Source of the DNA: Eutreptiella sp. 'Long Island Sound 2002'
Taxonomy: Eukaryota; Euglenozoa; Euglenophyceae; Eutreptiales; Eutreptiaceae
Direction: 5' to 3'
Assembly (NCBI GenBank): GCA_964036045.1
Contig: OZ038382.1
Span: 107,840,578 to 107,904,577, forward strand
DNA: 64,000 nucleotides
The notes beneath the pieces are model-generated. The model was not told the DNA's origin. It was given only the letters and a program-made list of their open reading frames with translations, and did not search any database. Positions 43,671 through 54,310 of this stretch are shown piece after piece (positions within the stretch are counted from its first letter, which is position 1; each line of letters starts with the position of its first letter). Both the position numbers and the translations under genes were made by a program.

Positions 43671-44033
43671 ATGGCACTGAAGATAGGCAAAAAAAATGGG
43701 TGTGTGTTGCATGCCATTTTTCTGCAAGCCCCTCGGTATTGTGCACTTGTGAATCACCGCGAAAAGCTCAAGTCCAGTCCAGAAGTGCTTGCAAAAGACA
43801 CTCCAGCACGTGTGCCAACAACCAAGGTTGCTGCGACCACCGGACCGCATCTTGGCATGGCGCTGAAGACAGGCATTAAAAAAAAAAGGTGTGTTGGCGC
43901 ACCGGCACAGTGTGTGCAGGATGCAAGTCACAAGCGTTGTGTATGCGAGTACCGAGTGCAACACAGTGCCGAAGGGTGCAATTCCCTTCTACGCTTTTGC
44001 ACATTGAGCCGGGCCGTAGTCTCTTCTCTTTGA
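43671..44033 (+). CDS. Hypothetical basic protein with an internal duplication
   Basis: A 120-codon frame from ATG 43671 to TGA 44031-44033. MALKIGKKNGCV at the start recurs as MALKTGIKKKRCVG at residue 63, and the DNA shows the same duplication 188 bases apart. The protein is Lys/Cys-rich. It lies on the opposite strand from the neighbouring split gene, and a minus-strand frame covers the same DNA, so coding on this strand is not certain. Confidence 0.35.
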   Translation: MALKIGKKNGCVLHAIFLQAPRYCALVNHREKLKSSPEVLAKDTPARVPTTKVAATTGPHLGMALKTGIKKKRCVGAPAQCVQDASHKRCVCEYRVQHSAEGCNSLLRFCTLSRAVVSSL

Positions 44034-44039
44034 GAGAGC

Positions 44040-44960
44040 GATGGTGTCAAAAGGTCAATGTGCTCCCGTACATATATATGTGAACAACCGATCCGACAGT
44101 TGGTGCTCGTGTGCTTGGAAGCCGGCGCTCCGTGAGTCGGCCCCGGGATCGGGGGCATGTCATTGGCCATGCCTGGCCATGGTAGCCGGGGCAGCCTCCA
44201 TAGAAATTCTGTGGAGGCGGCGGAGCAAGGGGGGTGGGGGGCAAAGGGGGGGGGGGGCAACAGGGGGGGGGGGCATGGGGGGGGTCTGTGGGCCAAGTGG
44301 GGACAATGGGAGGTTAAGGTAGAAAAAGTCCCCCGCGGGTAGAAATTTTTGTATACGGGGTTGGGGGGGAGCAAGTGTCGCGGTTGAAAAAAAAATTTCA
44401 CCTCCTGGGGGAATTTTTCTTCCGCCCTCCCCCTGTCCGCAGCTGCGGGCGCCCAGGCAGTACGTGTCGTGGCCCGGTATGAGATAAGTGGCCCCGCCGG
44501 CGCTGGCAACGGCGGCATGCAGCATGCATGAGAACGAAGGAGCAGCCGGTGCGGGGAGCGGCGACCGCCCCCGGGACAAGGCAACTGGAGTCGCCCTGCG
44601 AGGAACCGAAGGAGGAGATAAACGGTGTGTCCCGCGGGGGCAGCCAAGAGAGGCGTCGTCCAATGTGGCCAAGGGGGGCAAGAAGGGGAAGGGGAACGAG
44701 GAATCCCATGCAAGGGCAGAAGGGTTCGAGCGGCAGACGACAACCCCCATCCCACAACGCAGCTCCGACAGTATGCCACCCCCACCCCGCGCAGCATGGC
44801 GGGTGAAGGGGATGTAGGAAGGTTGGGCAAGCACCTAGTGCCACGGGAGCAGCCAGGGGAGGCGTCACCCGCCATGGTGAAGAGGAATAGGGAGGCATAG
44901 GGAGGTGGCACAGTGCCCCGGCCCTGTCCTGTGTCTACGCTAACCTACTAACCTCTGCAT
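44040..44960. other. No supportable gene; G-tract region
   Basis: G-runs at 44236-44283 (up to 10 bases) and purine-rich DNA. Large overlapping frames on the minus strand are Pro-rich by-products of this composition. Confidence 0.5.
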
Positions 44961-44961
44961 G

Positions 44962-45020
44962 CACAGTATGCACAGCGTGCAGGACCTTAATCTGCTGTTT
45001 TGCACCCGCAGCTTTTGGAG
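44962..45020 (+). repeat. Direct repeat, left copy
   Basis: GCACAGCGTGCAGGACCT, then AATCTGCTGTTTTGC and CGCAGCTTTTGGAG, corresponds to GCACAGCGTGCACGACCT, then AATCGGCTACTTTGC and TGCAACTTTTGGAA at 47369-47426, in the same orientation and 2.4 kb apart. Confidence 0.75.
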
Positions 45021-45744
45021 GTGTCTTGTTTTGCCGCCTGCACGTGGCGACACTACCCCAGCCAAGGGTGAAACCATGGCTGCTGATCTGTGGGGGGGGG
45101 GGACTTGCGGTCCGGGCGGTATCCCCTCCGTGCACCCAGTCGTGATCCCGGCGGACTTCAACGCGAATGTGGCCCGTGAGGGCTACAAGGCTGCCGAGCT
45201 GTGTATTGCGCAGCCATGGCCATGCGGCCCCGCACCTTTTGTAGGTAGTGTGGATGCGTTGTGTGCCTCTGCCCAGCATCATGGATGCCAACGCGCGCGC
45301 CATGGAGGCCCGCATCGGACATCAACCGCTCGGTGGACGACGACCACAATGACGATGCCAACAAGGACCGCAATAGGACGCGCGCTGTGGCCGAGCAGGA
45401 CAAGGACGCCGCAACGGGGTGGTCGGGCTGCAGCCAGCAGCGAGTGTGCCGCCGCCAACAGGGCCCGCGCTAAGACGCGGAGGACAGGGGCGGCGTTGGC
45501 AGCGGCATCAACGACGACAGTGGCAGCGGCGTGGGCGGTCGCATCAGCCGCCTCGGCCGTGACCACAGTGGTGGCAGCACCGCGGCCGCTCCCAGCGCCA
45601 CCGCCATGCCCGGCACCACCGCTGCTACAGGATGACCCTCCGGGCCTGTGGGGGCCTGTGGGCAGCTGGGCCGATGAGCCCTGTGAGCCCTGTGAGCTCC
45701 TCCGACAGGTGGGTGCAACCGGGGGCACATCCCCCACCGCCATG

Positions 45745-46215
45745 TCTTTGCTGCAGCATGCGGCTGCAACGGCCGCCGCAAAGGAGGACACACTGCCGCA
45801 GCATGCGGCTGCAGAGGCAGCCACGGAGGAGGAAACAGTGCTGCGGCATGCGTCTGCAGCAACGGCCGCGACGGGGGGCACAGTGCTGCAGCATATGGCA
45901 GCCGTGAAAGAGGACACAGTGCTGCAGCATGCGGCGGAGGCAGCCGTAGTGGAGGCTGACGTACTGCAGCGTCGGGCTGCTGTGGCAGCCGCGAAGGAGG
46001 ACACACTGCCGCAGCATGTAGCAGCAGGAGCAGACGCGACAGAGGACCCAGTTCGACAACATGTGGCAGCCGCGAAGGAGGACATGGTGCTGCAACATGC
46101 GGTTGCAGCGACAGCTGCAAAGGCGGCCGATGTGCTGCAGCAAGCACCTGCACAGGCAGCCGCGAGGGGTGTGCATGTGCTGCCACGTGCAGATGCAGCG
46201 GCAACCGCGAGGGCG
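45745..46215 (+). repeat. Alanine-rich coding-type minisatellite (about 39-48 bp units)
   Basis: About eleven degenerate units with the core GTGCTGCAGCATGCGGCTG, then AAGGAGGACACA. It lies in a plus-strand frame open over 44959-46830 (TGA end), giving repeats like TVLQHAAAEAA-KED. The opposite strand is also open over 45279-46382 (Cys/Ser/Val-rich). The periodicity keeps several frames open, so neither can be preferred safely. If the plus frame is real, the product is a low-complexity Ala/Glu/Gln-rich helical protein. Confidence 0.6.
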
Positions 46216-47368
46216 CCGGGAGGCTGGGAGGGGGCGTTCAAGGAGCCAGACATTATTGCAGGGGCTAACCCACAGGCCAACTGGCTTGGCAATATTTTAG
46301 GTTTTGGGTACAGGGCGGGGTGGGACTCGCTTGGGGGGGAGGGGGTGAGGCATGCACCCGCAGGTGCATTATGCAACTGCAAGACACAGTGCTTGAGCTG
46401 TGGTGGGGGGGATTTGCAGGAGGGAGTGCTGCGCCTTTCGCCCCTCCCCCCCCCAATGTCAGTTCAGGGGTGGGGCCACACACACACACACCCTTTGCAC
46501 CCCAGCCCCCAGCCTCTTTTCCCCCAGACCACAGGGGCAAGAAAGGAGAGGCGATGTGGCTCCACCACCTTTCTTGAGGGGGCCACTGGCCCGGCCCACA
46601 GATGGTGGAAATGGAGGGGCCCTGCTGGCTGTGTAGGCCACGGTGGGGAAGGAAGTGAGAGACCGGCCCCAGGGGTTGGGGGAGGGGACAGTCTCGCCCC
46701 CCCAACAGGTGGAGCAGATGGGGTGGAGGGTCTTCCCCCCTCCCCACACAGCGCAGTGCGGGGGCTCAAGCCCCCTGGCGGGAGGGGGCGAGGGGCAGGC
46801 GCTGCCTGCATCGGCCACCGGTCCAACTGAGGGGAATGACTGGGGGAAGGGTGGTCACAGTGTCACCCTCCCCATAGCGCAGCCGCCACTCCAGCCGCCA
46901 GGGCTGTTGCCGGGTGGTGGGAAGGTGGTCCGTGCGGCATCGTTGGCTTTAGTAGTCGCCGGCCCACCTAGGGAGACAAGGTGGGGTGGGGGCACGAGAA
47001 CGCCCCCCCCCCTCAAGGCCACGAGTAGCAGCGCCAGCGGGCCTGGAAAGCAGTGCACGGGGGGGGGGGGGGGGACGCCCTCGTCAAAAGGGAAGCACTT
47101 TTGACAAGTGGAAGCGTCACATTGGGCGCACAGGATGACAGCCTCTTTCGAGGGGAAGCGGGTGCCAGTGCAGGCATCCCCAGGAGTGAAGGATCCAGCG
47201 GGGCTAGGGAGGGATGGATGGTAGACACCTAGTAGGGTGCATGGGTGGGCCAGCAGCGAGCCTAACCTGAGCCCTTGGCGCGGGTCCTTCTCTCGCGCCG
47301 TGTACAATAAGGGTGAGGCTTGGGGGGGCGGCATGGTGGCTCTGCCACGTCCTGCTTCTGCGTTGACC
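46216..47368. other. No supportable gene
   Basis: GC-rich DNA with C-runs (46441-46454, 47004-47014), a G-run (47060-47074) and a short CA run (46480-46490). Frames are compositional. Confidence 0.5.
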
Positions 47369-47426
47369 CTTGTACGCACAGCGTGCACGACCTCAATCGG
47401 CTACTTTGCTCCTGCAACTTTTGGAA
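47369..47426 (+). repeat. Direct repeat, right copy
   Basis: Partner of the repeat at 44962-45020, same orientation, about 80% alike by eye. The pair brackets the Ala-rich repeat segment. Confidence 0.75.
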
Positions 47427-48085
47427 CCATGGAATTTGGTGGGTTCATTTTATGGTTGTTCAAGACGGTCCAGTGTTTTTTCTAATTTGGGGCTAGGTGT
47501 GGTATTTTTGGGGTGCTGGTTTCTGTTGTGGCACATGTTGATCTTCCCTCTTGCACCTTGCTCCCTGCGTTGCTTTCAGGGAATGGCACATGAATGGTAC
47601 GGTAGTGGTAGTACGGTATGCCACAGTGGGCTTGCCAAAGCCCTTTCCAGCACCATAGTGTCCCTTTTGCAGCCCTTGTCGCCTGAATGTGAACCTTATA
47701 GGCCTGCTGCAGCAACTCGCCCCCTCCCATTGTCCAAGCTATGGTCTTGTGACCACGATCGTTGCTTTATGGTCCAGCCACGGTCTTGTCCAAGCTATAG
47801 GAGGCGTAGGGACCGTATTACTTTAGACCTGATTTAATGCGGTGCCAATTCTGCTTCAGCCACATAAGACAAGAGTTTGGTCATGTTTGTGGGCTGAGGG
47901 ATATTTGAGTTGTTCTTGTTTGCCCAATGGTGGCCACAGATGTTCATAGGATAATGTTCCCTTTGCTTGCACCAGCGCAACACTTCCCGTTTCCATGTGC
48001 TGCGTCAAGCTACAGCCTTGTCTCAGCTATAGTACGCAAAGGGACCACATTAATTTGGTATTTTTTCCGTGCTTGGACATAGGGG
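47427..48085. other. No supportable gene
   Basis: Mixed DNA; a plus-strand frame at 47370-47837 has no convincing motifs. CTATGGTCTTGTGACC, GTCCAGCCACGGTCTTGTCC and TACAGCCTTGTCTCAGC (47741-48030) form a loose repeat. Confidence 0.45.
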
Positions 48086-48327
48086 GTCCCCCCCCCCCCC
48101 TTGTCCAAGCACTGCCTTGTCCAAGCACATGAGCCCGTCTGACCGTCGTTTTTTCTGGATTTTTCTGACACGAATTGGATGGTCAGAAATGTGACGTTAC
48201 GGGGTTGTGCTTCGATTGTAGAGGGAAAGGGGAGCTGGATCATGCTTCTGGTAATTCCTCCTGCTCATACCAACATTCCACTTGCAATTGCAACCCAATG
48301 CTGTCTGTTTTGGTGTGATTTTCAGCC

Positions 48328-48772
48328 ATGGCTGATGTTGCCACTCCTAGTACAATGCAGGTTGTGTGGGCCAAAGCGGCTGTGGGATTTGGGGCCTTGG
48401 CCATGTCTTTGAGGGCAAGCTTTTACTTCACCAAAGATATTGTTCATGACAGTTTTTGTCCCGAGGAACAGGAAGCCTAAACCCATTCCACAACTTGAAC
48501 CCAAGCCTGCTCCAAAGCTTGCCTCAAAGGGCAAGCATGTGCAATTGTTTAAGATGAGGCGCAAGGTTGGAAAGGGCTTCTATTCCACAGCTGCTGATGC
48601 TCTTGACGGGCAATGGGGACCTCCAGAACATGCTGAAATTTGCCTGCACATAGTGTTGAAATGCCCTGTTGACACAATTGTGGTTATGGTGAGGTACGGG
48701 CAGGTTTTCGGCGACATACGTTCTTTTGGTACCGCGCGTCGCGTGCAAGCACGGGCTTATCCAAGCACATGA
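48328..48772 (+). pseudogene. Third member of the cargo-protein family, frameshifted
   Basis: ATG 48328 opens MADVATPSTMQVVWAK, then LRASFYFTKDIVHDSF. The homologous continuation is in another frame from about 48452: VPRNRKPKPIPQLEPKPAPK, KHVQLFKMRRKVGKGFYST, to TGA 48770. The order matches the ORFs at 40659 and 49820. One frame change separates the halves. The flanks differ from the other two copies: C-run then TTGTCCAAGCACTGCCTTGT at 48090-48130, and CCAAGCACATGAGCCCG on both sides (48119 and 48757). Confidence 0.55.
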
Positions 48773-48782
48773 GCCCGGGGTA

Positions 48783-49240
48783 AAGGAGTTTCGCTGTCGA
48801 CAGCACAACACCCCTATGCGAAGCACGTTGGCAGGCCTGAAAGGAAATGCTGGAATGTGATGTTCCCGCTTTGTTATAACTGGGTTTCATGGTTTGTGAT
48901 GGTTTGTCGAAACGTTGGGCATGTGGTGGTGTGGCGGCTCATCACGTATTGGAATGTAATTTGAATATGCTTAGTAAACGAAATGAATGACAAGAATGAC
49001 AAGAGCACCATTCATGTTATCTTATTACTTTGGAGTTCTTTCCATGATGCAATCCTTCATGCTACACACGTGGAAAAACATTTTGAGGCACTGTTGTTGC
49101 AACTAGTTCAAGCTTCAAAATATGACCTGAAAGCAACCACGTGGGAGCAATATGAGTCACTATTTTTCATCATCAAGCCTTGCAAACCTACCAATTTTCA
49201 CCTAAAACCTCATACATCACCAAGTTGTGCAGATGCTGCA
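48783..49240. other. No supportable gene
   Basis: AT-richer DNA between two related elements. No coding frame or RNA gene is recognised. Confidence 0.5.
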
Positions 49241-50287
49241 TACCCCCCCCCCATGTCCTTCCCCACCCCATGTCCTTCCCCACCCCTTGTCCTTCCATGG
49301 GAGGGTGTGGGGGACCGTCACTTGGTCAACCCAAAGTTTTTTGTTGCGGCTCACTATGTTGTTGTGTTGTTGTGTGGGTGACTGTGTTGTGGGGCACTGC
49401 CACTTGTATCCCTTGTATTGATGTGGCAGGACATTTTGCTCACTTTCGCTGAAATGGAAGTAAAGTTTATAAAGTAAATTTGAGTTTAAATTGGGCAAGG
49501 GGGTGGGAGGAGGGCACCTTGTGCGCGCTCACCTAGTGTTTGTTTGTTTTGTGGTGTGCCGTCGTTTTTGTGTTTTTGGTGGTGGTGACGGCAGTGGCTG
49601 CCGGCACAGCAGCCGACTGGTCACGCGACATGATGTTTGTGAACTGCAGCAATTCTCGTGCCCGTGTGCTGTGGATCGGGGGGCAGTGGATGCAGTGTTG
49701 GGCGAGGATGGGGGGAGCAGGGTGGTGGGTCAAGGGCAAGGCAGCAAGTGCCAAGCCCATGGGGGAGAAAACAATTTAAATTTGACAGCACAACCATCTT
49801 TCCCCCTGGGACAAATGTAATGTTCATCTGCTCCCACGGGGGAACCTGGGGCATGGGACACAGTTTTGGGAACAAGTTGTATTTTACAAGGCACATTCCT
49901 AAAGGGAAATGGGTTCCCAAAGATCTGCTTGCGCCTGCCAGCCTCCTACTAAGAAGGCAAAACTACCACCCAAGAGTGCTGCCCAAAGCATTCCAGTGGA
50001 AAGTGGTGAGCATCTGCAAGAGTTCAAGGTCAAGTGGAGCAGGACCAAGAAATTTTACACCAATCCCGTCAAGGAGTAGGTCTCCGTACATTGGCAGCCT
50101 TTTGAATGCATCTCATGCTGAATTCTTTCGTTTTATGCTTCAATTTCTGTGCCTGCAAGTGTGCGTGTACGATGGTAGTGTGGTTCCCCACGGGGGGGGG
50201 GTGGGGGACCGTCACTTGGCAACCGTCCCCCAGGGGGTGGTGGGGGACCGTCTTCCCTGGGTGGGGAAGGGCAAGGGGGGGGGGTTA
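49241..50287 (+). mobile_element. Terminal-inverted-repeat element, copy 2 (1047 bp)
   Basis: The left end TACCCCCCCCCC then ATGTCCTTCCCCACCCC is mirrored on the right by GGGTGGGGAAGGGCAAGG then GGGGGGGGTTA. Interior segments match copy 1 closely (GGGACCGTCACTTGGTCAAC; GACTGTGTTGTGGGGCACTG; GGGAACAAGTTGTATTTTAC). About 330 bases at 49458-49785 are absent from copy 1. Read on the minus strand, the ends give GTAACCCC and GTATGCAG, so the element has intron-like termini. Confidence 0.8.
49820..50079 (+). pseudogene. Cargo protein of the inverted-repeat element, copy 2, frameshifted
   Basis: GTWGMGHSFGNKLYFTRHIP, then GKWVPKDLLAPA in one frame; after a one-base change near 49940 the homologous PPTKKAKLPPKSAAQSIPVE, then EFKVKWSRTKKFYTNPVKE, continues to TAG 50077-50079. 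The acidic N-terminal part present in copy 1 is missing here. Confidence 0.6.
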
Positions 50288-51130
50288 CCTTGATTTGTTG
50301 TTTGATACCAGGTGCTGCACCTTTTATTGGTGTGCGGGCACCCCTCCCCTCTTTACATAGCAGGCAGCCCATAGACCCCTACAGGCCTTCCTCTCTAGTA
50401 TGGCGACCCCCCCCCCTTTATTGATTTGCAACATACACATGACTTCAAGGACACGTCCAAGGCTACAAATGTTGCAGGTACGAATATTTGGGCGGAATTA
50501 GGAGGATGTTACTAATCTACAAGAGTCCGAGTATTTTATATGCATGAGAGTTTGTATACTCTTTTTCAGCTGTCTGCTACAACTGACAAGGCGGAAGGCA
50601 AGTCAGTGTGCAATCAATTGATATGCTTCTCGCTCTATGGGGGGCGCACCATGTGCTGTGCGAAAAATCTAGTTGTCCCCTGTATTGCTGCAGTTCCTCG
50701 GGCATTGCTGTTGTCTGGCCAAAGGGTGGGGTGGGGTAGTGCATTGCGCATCATTGCAGCATCGTTTGCCCCCTCTTCTGCTTGCCCATGCTTTATTGGG
50801 GAGCGTTAGCGCACTGGACAATGCACACCAAACAATCCATGAAAAGGTAGCTACCTACCAGTTGTGTTTGTTCAACCTTCCGGTGCTATTGAGGTTCACC
50901 TGGCTGTCTCATGTGGCAAGTATATAATGTGTTGTTGCTGTGCAGAAACACCCCCTGGCAGTTGCTGCAAACAGAGTCTGGCACCTCAACTGGCCACTGA
51001 CTGTTCTCTCTCTCTCTCTATCTCTCTATCTCTCTATCTCTCACTCACTCACTCACTTCAGTGTCTGGTTTGTATTGCATTGGAGCACGAAATGCCTGCT
51101 ATGTTACGGTGAGGGGCCCTGCTGTGGCCC
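50288..51130. other. Mostly non-coding; possible upstream exon and CT-rich microsatellite
   Basis: 50800-50919 reads SALDNAHQTIHEKVATYQ, then FNLPVLLRFTWLSHVAS, protein-like and ending near a GTATAT donor. A CTCTCTAT / CACTCACT microsatellite lies at 51004-51058. These could belong to the 5' side of the next gene; the connection is unproven. Confidence 0.35.
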
Positions 51131-51730
51131 ATGGAGACTTGTACCTTGACAGATTTGACAGAAGACACACTGCACCTCTTCATAGAGCACCTGCGGCACA
51201 TTGGTGACTTCAAACAGCAGTACCGTGGGGAAAAAGACAACTCCACCACGGCTCAGGCCTTTGCTGACCTGGTGACCTGGTGGGACAACCGCAGTGGAAC
51301 GCTCTCTACAAGGGATTTTGAGATCGGTTCAGTGCTGCGCGAGCATGCCAAGTCGCAGTCGCGGTTGTATTGGGGGGTTCATAATCGTTGGAACCGAAGA
51401 TGGCGATCGTGGCTGTGCTTTGGGCACCTTGCAGGCCTGATCCTTCTTGTCTGCTACCTCTTGGGATTCTATGCCTACTTTTTTGATCATGGTGTCGAGG
51501 TGCACCCCTCCTTGCGTCTTTGCTGCTCCCTGCTGCTACATGTAGCACCCTGTTGCTTTTGGGGGCTGCAACTGGGCAACCCTCATGGATTGTGCAATGT
51601 TTGTGGGAAGGACGGGTGTTTATGCAATTCCTGTGGCCCGTGGATTCCAATCCCTTGGGGGCCATTTAGGGAGGGGGTCTACTGGCCGCAAAAGGAGTGC
51701 AAATACTCCCCCCAAGGAAACTGTCAATGA
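51131..51730 (+). CDS. Hypothetical Cys-rich membrane protein
   Basis: ATG 51131 to TGA 51728, 199 residues. The N-terminal half is soluble (DLTEDTLHLFIEHLRHIG, then AQAFADLVTWWDNRSG). It is followed by an Arg/Trp-rich stretch, a probable membrane helix (WLCFGHLAGLILLVCYLLGF), and a second hydrophobic Cys-rich segment (LRLCCSLLLHVAPCCFW). The C-terminus has CNVCGKDGCLCNSCG, which could bind a metal. The reading is clean, without TAR codons. Function unknown. It may be the last exon of a larger gene. Confidence 0.5.
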   Translation: METCTLTDLTEDTLHLFIEHLRHIGDFKQQYRGEKDNSTTAQAFADLVTWWDNRSGTLSTRDFEIGSVLREHAKSQSRLYWGVHNRWNRRWRSWLCFGHLAGLILLVCYLLGFYAYFFDHGVEVHPSLRLCCSLLLHVAPCCFWGLQLGNPHGLCNVCGKDGCLCNSCGPWIPIPWGPFREGVYWPQKECKYSPQGNCQ

Positions 51731-52239
51731 CCGGAAAACTGTGAGCTTCGAATCGGCCAACACCAGATAGTATAGTGGCAGTTGCCTGCTATTGTCAAAC
51801 GTATGGTGTGCAATGGTCGTCGTTGTCCTGCGGTTGATGTTCATAGTTGTTGACTGTCGGTTGATGGTCAAATCATGGGGTTGGGCGATTTGTGCACGGC
51901 ACGTTCATTAACACATACCCTTGGGTAATTAACCAACAGACTTTTTGGAAGTTGGTGTTTCTCTTGTTGAGTGCGTTTCGCTAGAGTGTGTTTTGAGTTC
52001 AGAATAATGAGCGAACGCACTAACGATGCCCTGCTCTGGGTGCAATACAATCAATACCCCACAGCTCGTGCTACCAACCCATCCCCACATGTGCACCATA
52101 AAGTTCAAGGAACACAATCAGAAGAAAGTACGGGTGCTTGGTCACAACACACAGCCAAATCTCCGTGCCCCGTCAGGTGCTCCCCCTTGACAATCACAGG
52201 AAACTCTTGCTCTCACGGTCACTGGCCATTTTTTCGTTC
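51731..52239. other. No supportable gene
   Basis: AT-richer DNA with CGGTTGATG / GGTTGATGGTC repeats near 51832-51868. Nothing else is recognised. Confidence 0.5.
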
Positions 52240-52318
52240 ATGAGATTCGAACCTGAAATCCAGCTTCTGCAGTTGTGTCGCTGCATTCTTCAAGCTGCCT
52301 CACCAGGGAGCAACAGAC
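52240..52318 (-). repeat. tRNA-like (SINE-like) segment
   Basis: On the minus strand a box-A-like CTGGTGAGGCAGC precedes a box-B-like GGTTCGAATCTC by about 50 bases. Arms do not pair well enough for a working tRNA; a tRNA-derived SINE fragment fits better. Confidence 0.35.
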
Positions 52319-54310
52319 AATAGCATTCAGAACAGGGGAGCAGAGAGAGGCAGAAAGCAGCACCTCAAACATTTTGGCCCGGGGGGGGGGGGGGGGGGGC
52401 TAGGGTATTGCTTTGAATTTCATTTAGGGGGGGGGGGAGGCCCTCCCCTGGACCCCCTCCCCTGAACCCCCTCGCTCTAAATCACGTAAGAATCAGGGTT
52501 CTGGGAACTTTTTTTTTCATTTTTGGCGAATTTTTCCTCCTGCACCTTCGGCGCACCTATAGCAGGGTTCTTTGGTTATTCCACTCATATCACTTCTTCC
52601 CTGTGTTGCAGATATCATGGCACCGCGTCCCATATGTACCTAGTCCAACCGTGCCCACGTACAAATGAGACGACGTACTTTGCACCCCCCTTGTAACCCC
52701 CGCCCCCCCTGCAAGCCCCGTCTTTTGGCAAGTGGTGGTTGTCTTGTTCTTTGCGTGTCAGTGCCCACCATCAGACTCCTTTTCTTGTTCAGACACCAAT
52801 GTCTGCGACAGGCGATCATGTCTGGCTGTTGGCAATTGTCATTGAGCCCTCACCCTTCGTACCTGAGTTCCTCCACATCCAATACCAGGGTACTGTCAAT
52901 GTTGGGCACGATACTGCAGCCAAGTTATGTCCGCCAGAGGCAGTGCGTGCATCATCTCCTCTATCACAGGACTCTCTCGCCACAACCAACACTCACAGCG
53001 ACACCACAAGCGCGTCCACCCACACTATAGGCACCTATACCCAAACCTGCGCTCACGCATGGTGTGAAATGGACCCACCAAATGTCCTGGGACCAGCTTT
53101 TGGAGCCCAATACCCCTAAATATATTCGTGGCGATATCTTGTCACATGCTTGTAACATGATGTCTATGCTATCCTCCCCATCATCTCCCCGTTGGGAGTA
53201 ATACACAAATTACACTAAATCACAACAACAACATGTAACGTGATTCAATGCAACCTATGAGTTTGTCATATTATGTACACAACGGATAGCCAATTCCTTT
53301 AGCTGTCAAAACCCTCTGTTCCTATGCAAGCCACCACTCCCATTCCACTCAATCATTCCATATGAACCCCCTAACCAATCGTGGAGACCCCGGCTCTATC
53401 TCCTAGTACCTACAACAAGCCACCCGTTTGGGTCCCACGGGTGAGCACTCAGCCCTTTTTGGACCAACATGTTACCCCATGGGCCCCTTGGGGTAGCTTA
53501 TGTGATCATTTGGTGACAATGGGAGCACCTCCAAACCCATGGGGAGCCATGTAGCAACAATTGTGCCCACCCATTTTGTTTCATGGGTATTGCGGCCAAC
53601 ATAAGAGCTTATGTTTCGATGGATAGGCACAAGCTTGGGGCCATTTGGGGACGCATTTGCTCGGGGTGAACTCTCTATAGGGTGGTCTAGCGAAAGGCAA
53701 TATAATTTTCCTCCGACATCTTTGACGCTGGAAGTTGCTGCTGGCTCAAGCCCTTGACATAGCTGCACTATCCGGGGCCCACAAGGTTTGGAGGCGTGAA
53801 GGCCCTGGCTTGGGCCAACTATTGGTTGTCAAAGGTCCCTCAATCATGTTTGCTTGTGCATACCTTGGGGGTTCAAAATAGATGCAGGGCCAAAAAACGG
53901 ACATGCGGCATGGGAATTTTTTTGGTCTTTTTCACCAATGGTTACGTTCACTAAAAGGTACGTTACGAAAATTTGATGCGTTGCAAAGATGAGACCACAT
54001 TTGGTCCAAATTTAGCGCCCAAGGGCCCCCCAAGACACCGGAATTTTCTTTGGGCACTTGGTGGGGGGTTGGTTTTACCGCATATGTGTGCAATCAAAAT
54101 GCTCAGATTTCACAGGGAATCAAAATATGTACCGTGCCCCGCCCTTGTAATCCCCCCCACCTAATGTCAGGCCAGTCCCCCTCATTAACGGGGGGGGGGC
54201 GGGTCATGAAATGACGAACCCTCCCCCATGGCAGGAGGGGATTGCACCACAAAACTGCACCATATGATACCGTAGCACCTCTTGCACAACACAGGTAGCC
54301 CACAACCATC
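52319..54310. other. No secure gene; G-tracts
   Basis: G-runs at 52381-52399 (19 bases) and 52427-52437. A frame at 52799-53119 (DHVWLLAIVIEPSPFVPEFL) is weakly protein-like but unsupported. GGGGCC / CCATGGGG-rich stretches at 53470-53660 have no recognised identity. Confidence 0.4.

Noticed and set aside
45279-46382. 367-codon minus-strand Cys/Ser/Val-rich frame
   Set aside because: Antisense of the Ala-rich minisatellite; openness follows from the repeat. Not preferred over the plus strand.
44962-47426. LTR retrotransposon
   Set aside because: Direct repeats are only about 58 bp, and no reverse transcriptase, integrase or primer-binding site lies between them.
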